Origin: Lentihominibacter hominis
Lineage (GTDB): Bacteria; Bacillota; Clostridia; Peptostreptococcales; Anaerovoracaceae
Direction: 5' to 3'
Assembly: GCF_014385065.1 (NCBI RefSeq)
Contig: NZ_JACRTA010000002.1
Coordinates: forward strand, 186,001 to 250,000
Length of the DNA: 64,000 bases
Below the pieces are notes generated by a model, which was given only the letters and a program-made list of their open reading frames with translations, was not told where the DNA came from and ran no database searches. Below, in pieces: positions 18,585 through 26,955 of the stretch; the first letter of the stretch is position 1; every line of letters starts with the position of its first letter. The position numbers and the translations under genes are program-made.

Positions 18585-19922
18585 ATGGATTTATTGAAGG
18601 GCAAAAAATACAATATCATAACATTTGGCTGTCAGATGAATGAACATGATTCTGAGACGATATCGGGAATGCTTCAGGAAAGAGGATGTCAGGAGACCTT
18701 TTCAAAAGATGATTCGGATATAACAATAATAAATACTTGCAGCATAAGGGAGAATGCTGATAAAAGATTTTTCGGCACACTTGGACAGCTTAAAAAGCTA
18801 AAAGAGAAGAACCCGGAATATGTAGCTTGCGTATGCGGCTGTATGATGCAGCAGCAGCATATAATAGATACTGTAAAAAGCAAATATCCATGGGTGGATA
18901 TAATATTCGGAACTCATAATATACATAGATTTCCGCAGCTTCTTGAAAAAGTATACGGAGAAAAGAAAAAAATGGCTGAAATATTTGAAGACAGCCCTGA
19001 GATAGTTGAAGGATTACCGTCAAAGAGGTTATATAAGCATAAGGCTTTTGTAAATGTTATGTATGGCTGCAACAATTTCTGTACATATTGTATAGTTCCG
19101 TATACCAGAGGAAGAGAAAAAAGCAGGAGTCCGGAAGATATAGTTAAAGAAATCAGGACTCTTACGGGAGATGGCGTAAAAGAGGTAACTCTTCTTGGAC
19201 AGAACGTAAATTCTTACAGGGGGGCGGGCGGTAATGGCAAATTTTATGATTTTGCGGATCTAATATATATGATAAATGATATAGAGGGGCTCGAGCGTAT
19301 CAGATTTATGACATCTCATCCCAAAGACCTGTCAGATAAACTGATTCAGGCTTATGTTGACTGCGAAAAATTATGTAATTATATACATCTGCCGGTTCAG
19401 GCCGGAAGCAATACGGTTCTTAGCAGGATGAACAGACATTATACAAGAGAAAAGTATCTGGAGCTGGTTCATAAACTGCGGAAGGCTGTTCCGGATATAA
19501 CAATAAGCACTGATATAATAGTCGGATTTCCGGGTGAAACAGATGAGGATTTCCGGGAGACATTATCTCTTGTGAGAGAAGTTGAATATGATTCGGCATT
19601 TACATTTCTTTATTCAGTGAGGAAGGGGACTCCCGCCGCTGAATATGAAGATCAGATCCCTGAAGAAATCAAACACCGGCGCTTTGACAGTCTGGTAGAC
19701 GCAGTTAACGAAGGGAGCGCACGGAGGAATGCCCTTTATAAGGGGCGTGTGGAAAAAGTTCTTGTTGAAGGTGTGAGCAAAAAGAATGAGCATACTCTGA
19801 CTGGAAGAACGGAAGGATTTAAGCTTGTTGATTTTAAAGGTGACAGAGATTTAATAGGACAGATTATAGATGTAGAGATAACTGAAGGAAAAACTTTCAG
19901 TTTAGCGGGCAAGGTATTATAG
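18585..19922 (+). CDS. miaB: tRNA-2-methylthio-N6-dimethylallyladenosine synthase MiaB
   Basis: Radical SAM methylthiotransferase that adds the 2-methylthio group to i6A37 of tRNAs. The N-terminal UPF0004 domain has three cysteines (FGCQMN, NTCSIR, CGCMMQQ) for the auxiliary cluster; the radical SAM CxxxCxxC motif is in GCNNFCTYCIVPYTRGRE at about residue 162; a TRAM domain ends the 445-residue protein. It is the last gene of the dense 20-kb housekeeping run. Confidence 0.95.
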   Translation: MDLLKGKKYNIITFGCQMNEHDSETISGMLQERGCQETFSKDDSDITIINTCSIRENADKRFFGTLGQLKKLKEKNPEYVACVCGCMMQQQHIIDTVKSKYPWVDIIFGTHNIHRFPQLLEKVYGEKKKMAEIFEDSPEIVEGLPSKRLYKHKAFVNVMYGCNNFCTYCIVPYTRGREKSRSPEDIVKEIRTLTGDGVKEVTLLGQNVNSYRGAGGNGKFYDFADLIYMINDIEGLERIRFMTSHPKDLSDKLIQAYVDCEKLCNYIHLPVQAGSNTVLSRMNRHYTREKYLELVHKLRKAVPDITISTDIIVGFPGETDEDFRETLSLVREVEYDSAFTFLYSVRKGTPAAEYEDQIPEEIKHRRFDSLVDAVNEGSARRNALYKGRVEKVLVEGVSKKNEHTLTGRTEGFKLVDFKGDRDLIGQIIDVEITEGKTFSLAGKVL

Positions 19923-19958
19923 AGATATTTGAAACAGCAATCATATCAGGAGATATAG

Positions 19959-21806
19959 ATGATAGACAGAAAGGAACTTAAACGTAACGGCAGACGATCT
20001 CTTAAAAAGCATTATTGGCTGTTTGTCGCCATATGTCTTTTTGCGGCATTCATAGGGGCAGAGTTTGTCACATCTTTGGATGTGGTTCGATATAATGAGA
20101 ATTACTATATAGGCGGCGAATATTCTGATCTGCAGTCGGAAGAAGGCGTTGAGCTCAATGGCGGAGATATAGCGGAAAGAGTCATATCTGCAATGCTGAT
20201 TGGGGGGCTTGATTCGGGGAAAGCGTTGTCAAAAGAAGTGGAGTATAATATCAAAGCTAAGAATAACAGTGAGATATTAGGACGGGATAAAGGTGTATTT
20301 TCGAGCATAGCCAACTCTGTAAATTCCGGGAAAATATATGTGAATATATTTGACAAGGCTGAACATGTATTTAAGTCTAAAAATGCTGTGATAATATCTT
20401 TTATTATCGTTGCTGTCTTCATACATCTGATACTTCTTTTTATGCTGAGAGATTGTTTTATTGTGACTTCTAGGCGTATATTTCTTGAAGGAAGGATATA
20501 TGATAAGGTCCCCATATCTACTTTTGGATTCCTGCCGAGATCCGGCAAGTGGATAAAGTCAGCCTTTACTATGCTGATGTTGTCCGTTTACGGTACTTTA
20601 TGGACTTTTACTATTGTAGGTCTGCCTGTTAAATATTATTCGTATTATATGGTTCCGTATATCGTGGCGGAGAATCCTGATATAAAAGCTAATGAGGCCA
20701 TAACATTATCCAGGCGGATAATGAAAGGTCATAAGTGGGAATGTTTTAAGATCTTCTTAAGCTTTATTCCGTGGTTTATTCTGGACGGAGTTACATTGGG
20801 CCTTTCGGCATTGTTTTACACCAATGCTTACAGAAGTGCAGTATATTGTGAATTTTATAAGGAAGTACGAAGGCTTGCCAAAGAAAAAAGTGTCCCCGGA
20901 ACAGAATTGTTAAATGATACATATCTTTTCGAGAAGCCTGATATGTCAGTGATGGAGAAAAGTTACGCAGACGTATTGGAATATACAAGGGAACCGGTTC
21001 TCGAAATGCAGAAGGCAACAGGAATAAGGGGGATACTGGAAAATTGGCTCGGAATAATGCCTTTGGGTACTCCAAAAGATCTTGAATATGAGAAAAAACA
21101 AAATAAAATATATAATATTCAAAGGCTGAGACATATCTTTGACGGAAACTCGTATCCTTGGAGATTGTCACCTATAAAAGTGCGCCGAAAAAAGATAAAT
21201 CTGGATACACCGAATTATATGAGAAATTATTCTGTTCCCTCTCTGATAATTCTGTTTTTTGTGTTTTCTTTTATAGGATGGGCATGGGAAGTGAGTCTTC
21301 ATCTTGTGAGAGACGGCGTGTTTGTCAATCGGGGTGTTATGTACGGACCGTGGCTTCCTATATATGGATCGGGCGGCATTATGATATTAGTAATGCTTAA
21401 CCGACTCCGAAAAAATCCTCTTGCGGAATTTATTGCTGCTGTCATATTATGTGGGATCGTGGAATATTTTACATCTCTGTATCTGGAAGTTGCTTTGGGA
21501 CACAAATGGTGGGATTACAGCGGATATTTCCTCAATTTGAATGGGCGTATATGCGCGGAAGGTCTTCTGACTTTTGGAGTGGGGGCTATGGCGGTGGTAT
21601 ATGCTCTGGCTCCGGCACTCGATAATCTTATACGTAAAATCAGACTTAATGTACTGATTCCTGTCTGCATTGTATTAGTATGTGTTTTTTCTTTTGATCA
21701 TTGGTATTCATCGAAGCATCCTAATTCAGGAAAGGGAATCACCAATTCGGATGTCAGGATAATAGCTCAGTTTGGAGACGGGAGAGACTATTATCAAAAA
21801 TTATGA
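19959..21806 (+). CDS. Membrane protein fusing DUF975-like and CmpB-type (putative ABC transporter type IV) domains
   Basis: No enzymatic function is recognised. The N-terminal half (about residues 1-290) begins with RKELKRNGRRSLKKHYWLF and has several transmembrane helices, resembling the DUF975 integral membrane family. A charged middle (about 290-400) follows. The C-terminal part (about 415-600) matches the CmpB-like 'putative ABC transporter' family (PF06541): FSFIGWAWEVS, NRGVMYGPWLPIYGSGG, GHKWWDYSGYFLNLNGRIC. Each family is usually encoded separately, so the fusion is noteworthy. It lies between miaB and spoIVA, starting 36 nt after miaB. Confidence 0.75.
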   Translation: MIDRKELKRNGRRSLKKHYWLFVAICLFAAFIGAEFVTSLDVVRYNENYYIGGEYSDLQSEEGVELNGGDIAERVISAMLIGGLDSGKALSKEVEYNIKAKNNSEILGRDKGVFSSIANSVNSGKIYVNIFDKAEHVFKSKNAVIISFIIVAVFIHLILLFMLRDCFIVTSRRIFLEGRIYDKVPISTFGFLPRSGKWIKSAFTMLMLSVYGTLWTFTIVGLPVKYYSYYMVPYIVAENPDIKANEAITLSRRIMKGHKWECFKIFLSFIPWFILDGVTLGLSALFYTNAYRSAVYCEFYKEVRRLAKEKSVPGTELLNDTYLFEKPDMSVMEKSYADVLEYTREPVLEMQKATGIRGILENWLGIMPLGTPKDLEYEKKQNKIYNIQRLRHIFDGNSYPWRLSPIKVRRKKINLDTPNYMRNYSVPSLIILFFVFSFIGWAWEVSLHLVRDGVFVNRGVMYGPWLPIYGSGGIMILVMLNRLRKNPLAEFIAAVILCGIVEYFTSLYLEVALGHKWWDYSGYFLNLNGRICAEGLLTFGVGAMAVVYALAPALDNLIRKIRLNVLIPVCIVLVCVFSFDHWYSSKHPNSGKGITNSDVRIIAQFGDGRDYYQKL

Positions 21807-21826
21807 TATAAACATTAAAAACAAGA

Positions 21827-21852
21827 ATAAAAACAAAGCCTCCTCATATACT
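21827..21852 (+). promoter_or_regulatory. Possible sigma-E promoter of spoIVA
   Basis: An ATA element (21827-21829) and CATATACT (21845-21852), 15 bases apart, resemble the ATA/CATACANT pattern of sigma-E promoters, which drive spoIVA in B. subtilis. It lies about 40 bases before the spoIVA start. The match is loose. Confidence 0.3.
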
Positions 21853-21891
21853 ATATTGATTTACAGTCAAGGACATGGGGAGGTATTTATT

Positions 21892-23370
21892 TTGGAAAAT
21901 ATAAATATTTACGAAAACATAGGCAAAAGGACAGGCGGCGATATTTACATAGGAGTAGTGGGGCCTGTAAGGGCAGGTAAATCTACATTTATAAAGAGGT
22001 TTATGGATCTGATGGTAATCCCCAATGTAAAAAATACGTATGAAAAACAAAGAATACTGGATGAAATGCCGCAGAGCGGTACAGGCAGAACTATAACGAC
22101 TACTGAACCTAAGTTTATCCCTGCGGAAGCTGTCAAGCTTGAGCTTGACAGTAGTCTTAATTTAAAAGTGAGGATGGTGGATTGTGTAGGCTATATGGTT
22201 CCGGGAGCGATGGGCCATATGGAGGACGGACAGATGCGTATGGTATCCACTCCTTGGAATGATGAAAAGATCCCATTTGAAGAGGCTGCTGAAATAGGCA
22301 CTGAAAAGGTAATAAAAGATCATTCTACTGTCGGTATTGTAATAACTACTGATGGTTCTATAGGAACTATGGAAAGAAGCAGCTATGAGTCGGCAGAAGA
22401 ACGAGTTATAAATCAGCTGCGAGAGCTTAATAAACCATTTGTCGTGCTGCTTAATTCTGTAAAGCCTTCATCAGACAGTGTTAAGGAACTTGCCGACAGA
22501 ATGTCAGAAAAATATGGAGTTCCCGTTATGAGAATAGACTGTGCTAAAGCTACAGAGGCAGAGCTTAACAAGGTTATGACGGAGATGTTGGGCAGATTTC
22601 CTGTGAAGGAGATAACATTTCGCATACCTGGATATATGGAAGGTTTGGCTTCAGATCACTGGCTCAAAGAACAGGTAACAGATGATATAAGATATTGGGC
22701 TCAAAGTTTTGACACCATAGAGGAATTCAAGAAAATGGCCGGTGAACTGGCTGACGGAGATACAATAGAAAGTACTGAGATCAGAAACATAGATATGGGT
22801 ACCGGAGAAATAGAACTGAGGCTTAATATGGCAGAAGATCTTTATTATAGAATCATCACTGAGCTGATGGGTACCCGGGTGGACAACGATTATGAATTCT
22901 TTAATCTTCTTGGTGAGTTTGCAGACGCAAAAAAAGCTTATGATAAACTGAGAAGTGCTATGCAGCAAGTAGAAGAGCGGGGATACGGCATAGTAGAGCC
23001 TAAGTTGAGTGAAATGGTTCTTGACGAACCTGAAGTATTTAGACAGGGGAATAAATATGGAATAAAAATAACAGCTAAAGCACCTACTCTTCATATAATA
23101 AGAACTGATATAACTACTGAGATATCTCCGGTGGTAGGCAGTGAAAAACAGTCTGAGGATCTTGTGAACAGCCTTAAGGAAGAGATGGAAAATTCTCCTA
23201 ACAGTATATGGGATACCAATATATTCGGGAAGTCTTTATATGAGATGGTTGCCGAACAAATGGAAAATAAGATCGCAGGAGTTCCCGATAATATAAGAGT
23301 AAAGATGCAGAAGTCATTGCAGAAAATAAGTGATGAAGGAAAAGAATATTTTATATGTATTGTAATCTGA
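21892..23370 (+). CDS. spoIVA: Stage IV sporulation protein A (spore coat morphogenetic ATPase)
   Basis: SpoIVA polymerises by ATP hydrolysis on the forespore surface to form the coat basement layer. The N terminus MENINIYENIGKRTGGDI aligns with the B. subtilis protein, and the P-loop is GVVGPVRAGKST. I choose the TTG at 21892 because a GGGGAGG site lies nine bases before it and the product is then 492 residues, the length of B. subtilis SpoIVA; an upstream in-frame start would add 40 unrelated residues overlapping the previous gene. It strongly implies an endospore-forming host. Confidence 0.95.
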   Translation: MENINIYENIGKRTGGDIYIGVVGPVRAGKSTFIKRFMDLMVIPNVKNTYEKQRILDEMPQSGTGRTITTTEPKFIPAEAVKLELDSSLNLKVRMVDCVGYMVPGAMGHMEDGQMRMVSTPWNDEKIPFEEAAEIGTEKVIKDHSTVGIVITTDGSIGTMERSSYESAEERVINQLRELNKPFVVLLNSVKPSSDSVKELADRMSEKYGVPVMRIDCAKATEAELNKVMTEMLGRFPVKEITFRIPGYMEGLASDHWLKEQVTDDIRYWAQSFDTIEEFKKMAGELADGDTIESTEIRNIDMGTGEIELRLNMAEDLYYRIITELMGTRVDNDYEFFNLLGEFADAKKAYDKLRSAMQQVEERGYGIVEPKLSEMVLDEPEVFRQGNKYGIKITAKAPTLHIIRTDITTEISPVVGSEKQSEDLVNSLKEEMENSPNSIWDTNIFGKSLYEMVAEQMENKIAGVPDNIRVKMQKSLQKISDEGKEYFICIVI

Positions 23371-23425
23371 TGGGTTTATTTTAGAAAAAATAGTATTTAA
23401 CAGCCATATAGTATATAATAACAAT

Positions 23426-24787
23426 ATGGAAAAGAATCAACAGAGAGCAATAATAACAGTAGTGATAATAACAGCCTTTATCACTACATTTACAGGCAGC
23501 GCGCTTAATCTTTCGGTTCCTGACATAGGAGACCAGTTTGGTGTAAGCGCCGGAACGGTAGGCTGGCTCATAACAGGGTATACACTTGCTGTGGCGGCAT
23601 TTTCGGTGCCGCTTGGCAGGCTGGCTGATATAACATGCAGAAAAACGGTTCTTGTGGCGGGGATAGTGATTTTTGTAGTCTGCTGCGCTGCAGCCGTTTT
23701 TTCCGTGTCTATGGTTATGCTTCTTGCTGTAAGGATAATACAGGGGATCGGCGCTTCTATGATATTCAGTACTAATACAGCAGTGCTTATCAGTGCTTTT
23801 CCCGGAGAAAGAAGAGGAAGAGTTCTTGGATATTCCCTTGCATCGACTTATGTGGGGCTTTCAGCAGGCCCTGTTATAGGAGGTTTTCTCAATTATAATT
23901 TCGGATGGAAATCAATTTTTATGCTTACGGGACTTCTGGGGGCTATTGCATTTTTTGCAGCCATCTTTAAGCTCCCCGGAGAAAAATCTGAAAATCGCGG
24001 AAAATCACCGGATATGTCGGGAAACATTCTTTATGTAATATTCATAGTAATGATGATGTATGGTCTTTCGGAAATCGGTAAGGGAATGATTTATGTATTA
24101 ATTACTGCTGTTGGTGTTATATTGGGAATATTGTTTATAATACATGAATCCAGAAGCGAGGATCCCATAGTAAATGTTACTCTTTTCAGAGAGAACAAAG
24201 GATATGCTTTTTCTAATATATCGGCTATGCTCAATTACGGAGCTACTTTTGCAATAAGTTATCTTATCTCTATATATCTGCAGGTGGTGATGGGATATTC
24301 ATCACAGACAGCGGGGCTTATTATGATATTTCAGCCCATTATCATGGCGGTGCTTTCACCTGTCATGGGTAGATTTTCAGATAGGATCTCTCCTTTCAAA
24401 ATGTCTTCTGTGGGAATGGCATTCTGTGCAGCAGGAACATTTATATTTATCTTCATAGGACGGGAAACGCAAATTTTTGTTATAATCATGGCTCTGGTAA
24501 TTACAGGTCTGGGATTTTCACTTTTTTCATCTCCTAATACCAATGCTGTAATGTCGTGTGTGGATAAAGCTGAATATGGAGTGGCATCCTCTATATTGGC
24601 TACCATGAGATCTATAGGACATACGCTGAGTATGGTGATTGTAACTATAACTGTTACGATGCTGATAGAGGACATGCCTCTGGCGGATGCTCCTGCAGAG
24701 GTTCTTATAAAAGTCATAAGGATTTCCTTTATAGTATTTACATTGATTTGTACGGCAGGAGTCTTTATTTCCCTTAAGAGAAAATAA
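23426..24787 (+). CDS. MFS drug-efflux-type transporter (DHA2-like)
   Basis: Major facilitator superfamily proton antiporter, 453 residues, with about 14 hydrophobic segments as in the QacA/EmrB (DHA2) group. Seen are NLSVPDIGDQFGVSAGTVGW in helix 1, the loop 2-3 motif GRLADITCRKTV, and the antiporter motif in helix 5 (GPVIGGFLN). The substrate cannot be inferred. There is no convincing Shine-Dalgarno sequence; a TATAAT lies only 6 nt before the ATG (23414-23419), so the transcript could be leaderless. It is transcribed in the same direction as spoIVA. Confidence 0.85.
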   Translation: MEKNQQRAIITVVIITAFITTFTGSALNLSVPDIGDQFGVSAGTVGWLITGYTLAVAAFSVPLGRLADITCRKTVLVAGIVIFVVCCAAAVFSVSMVMLLAVRIIQGIGASMIFSTNTAVLISAFPGERRGRVLGYSLASTYVGLSAGPVIGGFLNYNFGWKSIFMLTGLLGAIAFFAAIFKLPGEKSENRGKSPDMSGNILYVIFIVMMMYGLSEIGKGMIYVLITAVGVILGILFIIHESRSEDPIVNVTLFRENKGYAFSNISAMLNYGATFAISYLISIYLQVVMGYSSQTAGLIMIFQPIIMAVLSPVMGRFSDRISPFKMSSVGMAFCAAGTFIFIFIGRETQIFVIIMALVITGLGFSLFSSPNTNAVMSCVDKAEYGVASSILATMRSIGHTLSMVIVTITVTMLIEDMPLADAPAEVLIKVIRISFIVFTLICTAGVFISLKRK

Positions 24788-24793
24788 GGATAG

Positions 24794-24822
24794 TTGACAA
24801 TATATTTTCACTATTATATAGT
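24794..24822 (+). promoter_or_regulatory. Sigma-A promoter of hisD
   Basis: TTGACA (24794-24799), a 17-base spacer and TATAGT (24817-24822). This is a near-consensus vegetative promoter 38 bases before the hisD start, so hisD has its own transcription unit. Confidence 0.75.
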
Positions 24823-24859
24823 ATTATGATAAAGTGATAAACACAGGAGGGATGCAGCA

Positions 24860-26134
24860 ATGATAGAATTAAAGACTTCAAAGACGAGATCTGAAGAAGA
24901 CAGAAGTCGATTGAGAGAAACAGTGGGAAAGATAATAGACAGTGTAATAAAAAACGGAGATAAAGCGCTTAAAGAGTATAACAGTAGATTTGACCGCTGC
25001 AAAAGGGAGTTTATCAGAATATCTTCCGATGAGATAAAAGAAGCGTACGATAAGGTACCGGCCGGTGAAGTAGAGGATATAAAAAAAGCTGCGGACAATA
25101 TAAGAGCTTTTGCCGAAGCACAGAAAGGAACTGTAGGATCTTTGAAAAATTTTTCCCCATCTGAAGGAATAATACTCGGTCATAGAGTGATCCCTGTGGA
25201 TTCGTGCTGCTGTTATGTTCCGGGAGGAGGATATCCACTTTATTCTACAGCACTTATGCTGGGAATACCGGCAAAGGTGGCAGGAGTCAGACGTGTGACA
25301 GCATGTTCTCCTGTTATAAAAGGAACGGATAGTATTCATCCTAAGACTCTGGTAGCGATGGATGTTGCAGGTATAGATGAAATATATGCCATAGGGGGCG
25401 CCCAGGCTGTAGCTGCATTTTCATACGGAACGGATCAGATAGAGCCTGTTGATCTTATAGTAGGGCCGGGAAACAGCTTTGTGACGGAAGCCAAAAGACA
25501 GTGTTATGGAAAAGTGGGTATAGATTTTGTGGCAGGACCGAGTGAAGTGCTGATAATAGCAGATAATACAGCGGACCCTGAGATAATTGCAGCGGATTTG
25601 TTGGCGCAGTCCGAACACGACAGAGAAGCAAAAGGAATTCTTGTGACTACTGATGAGATGTTGGGGAAGGCTGTATGGAATGCTGTGGAAAAGCAGCTTC
25701 CGACATTGGATACCGAAGAGATTGCAAGGAGTTCATGGAATGATTTTGGGGAGATTCTTATAGCCGATACGTTAGATGAAGCGATCGAATATGCGAATGA
25801 ATATGCTCCTGAACATCTGGAAGTCAATGTATCTGAAAGCAGGACAGATTATGTGGCTGATAGTCTAAGAAATTTCGGCTCGCTGTTTATAGGCGGCAAT
25901 ACTGCCGAAGTATTCGGTGATTATGCTTCAGGTCCTAATCATACCCTGCCTACACTTGGCGCTTCAAGATATACTGGAGGCGTCTGGGTCGGAACGTTTC
26001 TTAAAATATGCACATATCAGAGTATGACTGCTGATGCAATGATGAGTATAGCTCCGCTTGTTTCGAATCTTGCCAGAGGTGAGGGCCTTACAGGTCATGC
26101 GAGAGCGGCAGAGATAAGAATGGAAAAACATTGA
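24860..26134 (+). CDS. hisD: Histidinol dehydrogenase (solitary hisD)
   Basis: Zinc enzyme that oxidises L-histidinol to L-histidine in two NAD-dependent steps. Family motifs are complete: PGGGYPLYSTALML, GPGNSFVTEAKR, AGPSEVLIIAD, SEHDREAKG, YAPEHLEV with the catalytic Glu-His pair, and SGPNHTLPT. Length 424 is normal, with AGGAGG before the ATG. No other his gene is visible within the window. Either the rest of the pathway is elsewhere or this paralogue acts on another amino alcohol. Confidence 0.93.
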   Translation: MIELKTSKTRSEEDRSRLRETVGKIIDSVIKNGDKALKEYNSRFDRCKREFIRISSDEIKEAYDKVPAGEVEDIKKAADNIRAFAEAQKGTVGSLKNFSPSEGIILGHRVIPVDSCCCYVPGGGYPLYSTALMLGIPAKVAGVRRVTACSPVIKGTDSIHPKTLVAMDVAGIDEIYAIGGAQAVAAFSYGTDQIEPVDLIVGPGNSFVTEAKRQCYGKVGIDFVAGPSEVLIIADNTADPEIIAADLLAQSEHDREAKGILVTTDEMLGKAVWNAVEKQLPTLDTEEIARSSWNDFGEILIADTLDEAIEYANEYAPEHLEVNVSESRTDYVADSLRNFGSLFIGGNTAEVFGDYASGPNHTLPTLGASRYTGGVWVGTFLKICTYQSMTADAMMSIAPLVSNLARGEGLTGHARAAEIRMEKH

Positions 26135-26199
26135 GTCTGCGTCTTTTTCGGAAAATTGTTAAATTTTAATAAGCACAAACTTTTAAGGATCGGAGCAAA

Positions 26200-26499
26200 A
26201 TGAATTTTTTTGGGATTATAATTGGTGTAACAACGTTTATGCTCATTGGTGTTTTTCATGTTATAGTTATAAAATGTGAATATTTTTTTTCTAAAAATAT
26301 TTGGCCTATATTTCTTCTGTTGGGATTGGCAGCATTGGTCGGCTCACTTTTTGTAAAAGTAAATCTTTGGAGTGGCATACTGGCTGTTTTCGGTATTTCA
26401 TGCTTGTGGAGCATAAAGGAAATTTTTGAACAGGAAAAACGTGTAGAGAAGGGATGGTTTCCTGAAAATCCTCGAAGAAGACACAATGACAGATATTGA
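26200..26499 (+). CDS. DUF4491 family small membrane protein
   Basis: A 99-residue protein with three hydrophobic segments (about 3-22, 34-52, 57-72) and the conserved cytoplasmic tail IKEIFEQEKRVEKGWFPENPRRR that I recognise from the DUF4491 family. Its function is unknown. A GGATCGGAG site precedes the ATG. It follows hisD by 65 nt on the same strand and may share its transcript. Confidence 0.8.
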   Translation: MNFFGIIIGVTTFMLIGVFHVIVIKCEYFFSKNIWPIFLLLGLAALVGSLFVKVNLWSGILAVFGISCLWSIKEIFEQEKRVEKGWFPENPRRRHNDRY

Positions 26500-26517
26500 T
26501 AGGGCAGCTCTGCTTAT

Positions 26518-26539
26518 AAAAAACGCCGGGCTGTTTTTT
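26518..26539 (+). terminator. Weak hairpin after the DUF4491 gene
   Basis: AAAAAAC (26518-26524) and GTTTTTT (26533-26539) can pair around an eight-base GC-rich loop, giving an A/U-rich hairpin ending in T residues. It is a poor but possible terminator. Confidence 0.35.
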
Positions 26540-26584
26540 GTATTATTATATATTTATATGTCTTTGCGCTGTTAATATTCTGAC

Positions 26585-26755
26585 AGCTGTTGTCGGTGAT
26601 GAGCGATTTGATTTGGATCGCTAATACTGCTGCTCTCGGATATGTTGTATAAACCCAAGGAGAGATCAGATATACTACAGCTAAATTAATAAGGCGAGAT
26701 CTTGTGAAGGAGTATAAAGTAGGGATTCCCTGTAAAAATGTCAGGGAATCTTTTT
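26585..26755 (+). ncRNA. Structured intergenic region ending in an intrinsic terminator; possible small RNA
   Basis: The 456-base gap between the DUF4491 gene and the surface protein holds a three-way-junction-like arrangement. An outer stem pairs 26585-26593 with 26674-26682 (eight of nine bases). Inside are AGCGAT/ATCGCT (26602-26607 with 26617-26622) and CTCTC/GAGAG (26633-26637 with 26660-26664). A strong terminator follows at 26724-26755. A 17-codon ORF (26599-26652, MSDLIWIANTAALGYVV) overlaps it without a good ribosome binding site. No convincing promoter was found, so it could also be the 3' end of the hisD transcript. I do not recognise it as a known riboswitch class. Confidence 0.35.
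26724..26755 (+). terminator. Intrinsic terminator upstream of the surface protein promoter
   Basis: GATTCCCTG (26724-26732) pairs perfectly with CAGGGAATC (26742-26750) across a nine-base loop, followed by five T. It insulates the surface-protein promoter from upstream transcription. Confidence 0.85.
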
Positions 26756-26876
26756 GTAATACTGAAAAATATTATTTTGAGATGTTAAGGGAGAGCAGAA
26801 AAAGTTGCTTTTGAAAAATTAATAAATCAGCTGCCTATTCTGTAAAAAGAAGTTTTTTAAAAGAGCATAATTTTTC

Positions 26877-26906
26877 TTGCAAAAAAACTGAGGGGGGGGG
26901 TATAAT
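26877..26906 (+). promoter_or_regulatory. Surface-protein promoter with a G9 tract in the spacer
   Basis: TTGCAA (26877-26882), an 18-base spacer, and a perfect TATAAT (26901-26906). The last nine bases of the spacer are all G (26892-26900) and touch the -10 box. Gain or loss of a single G would move the spacer to 17 or 19 bases, so the promoter is set up for phase variation by slipped-strand mispairing. Confidence 0.8.
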
Positions 26907-26955
26907 GAACCTGACAAAATTTATTTATATAAATCAATAATTCACAGGAGGACGT

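Noticed and set aside
21772..21891. 40-residue N-terminal extension of SpoIVA
   Set aside because: It is low-complexity Asn/Lys sequence overlapping the previous gene; the TTG at 21892 gives the family-typical 492 residues with a strong ribosome binding site.
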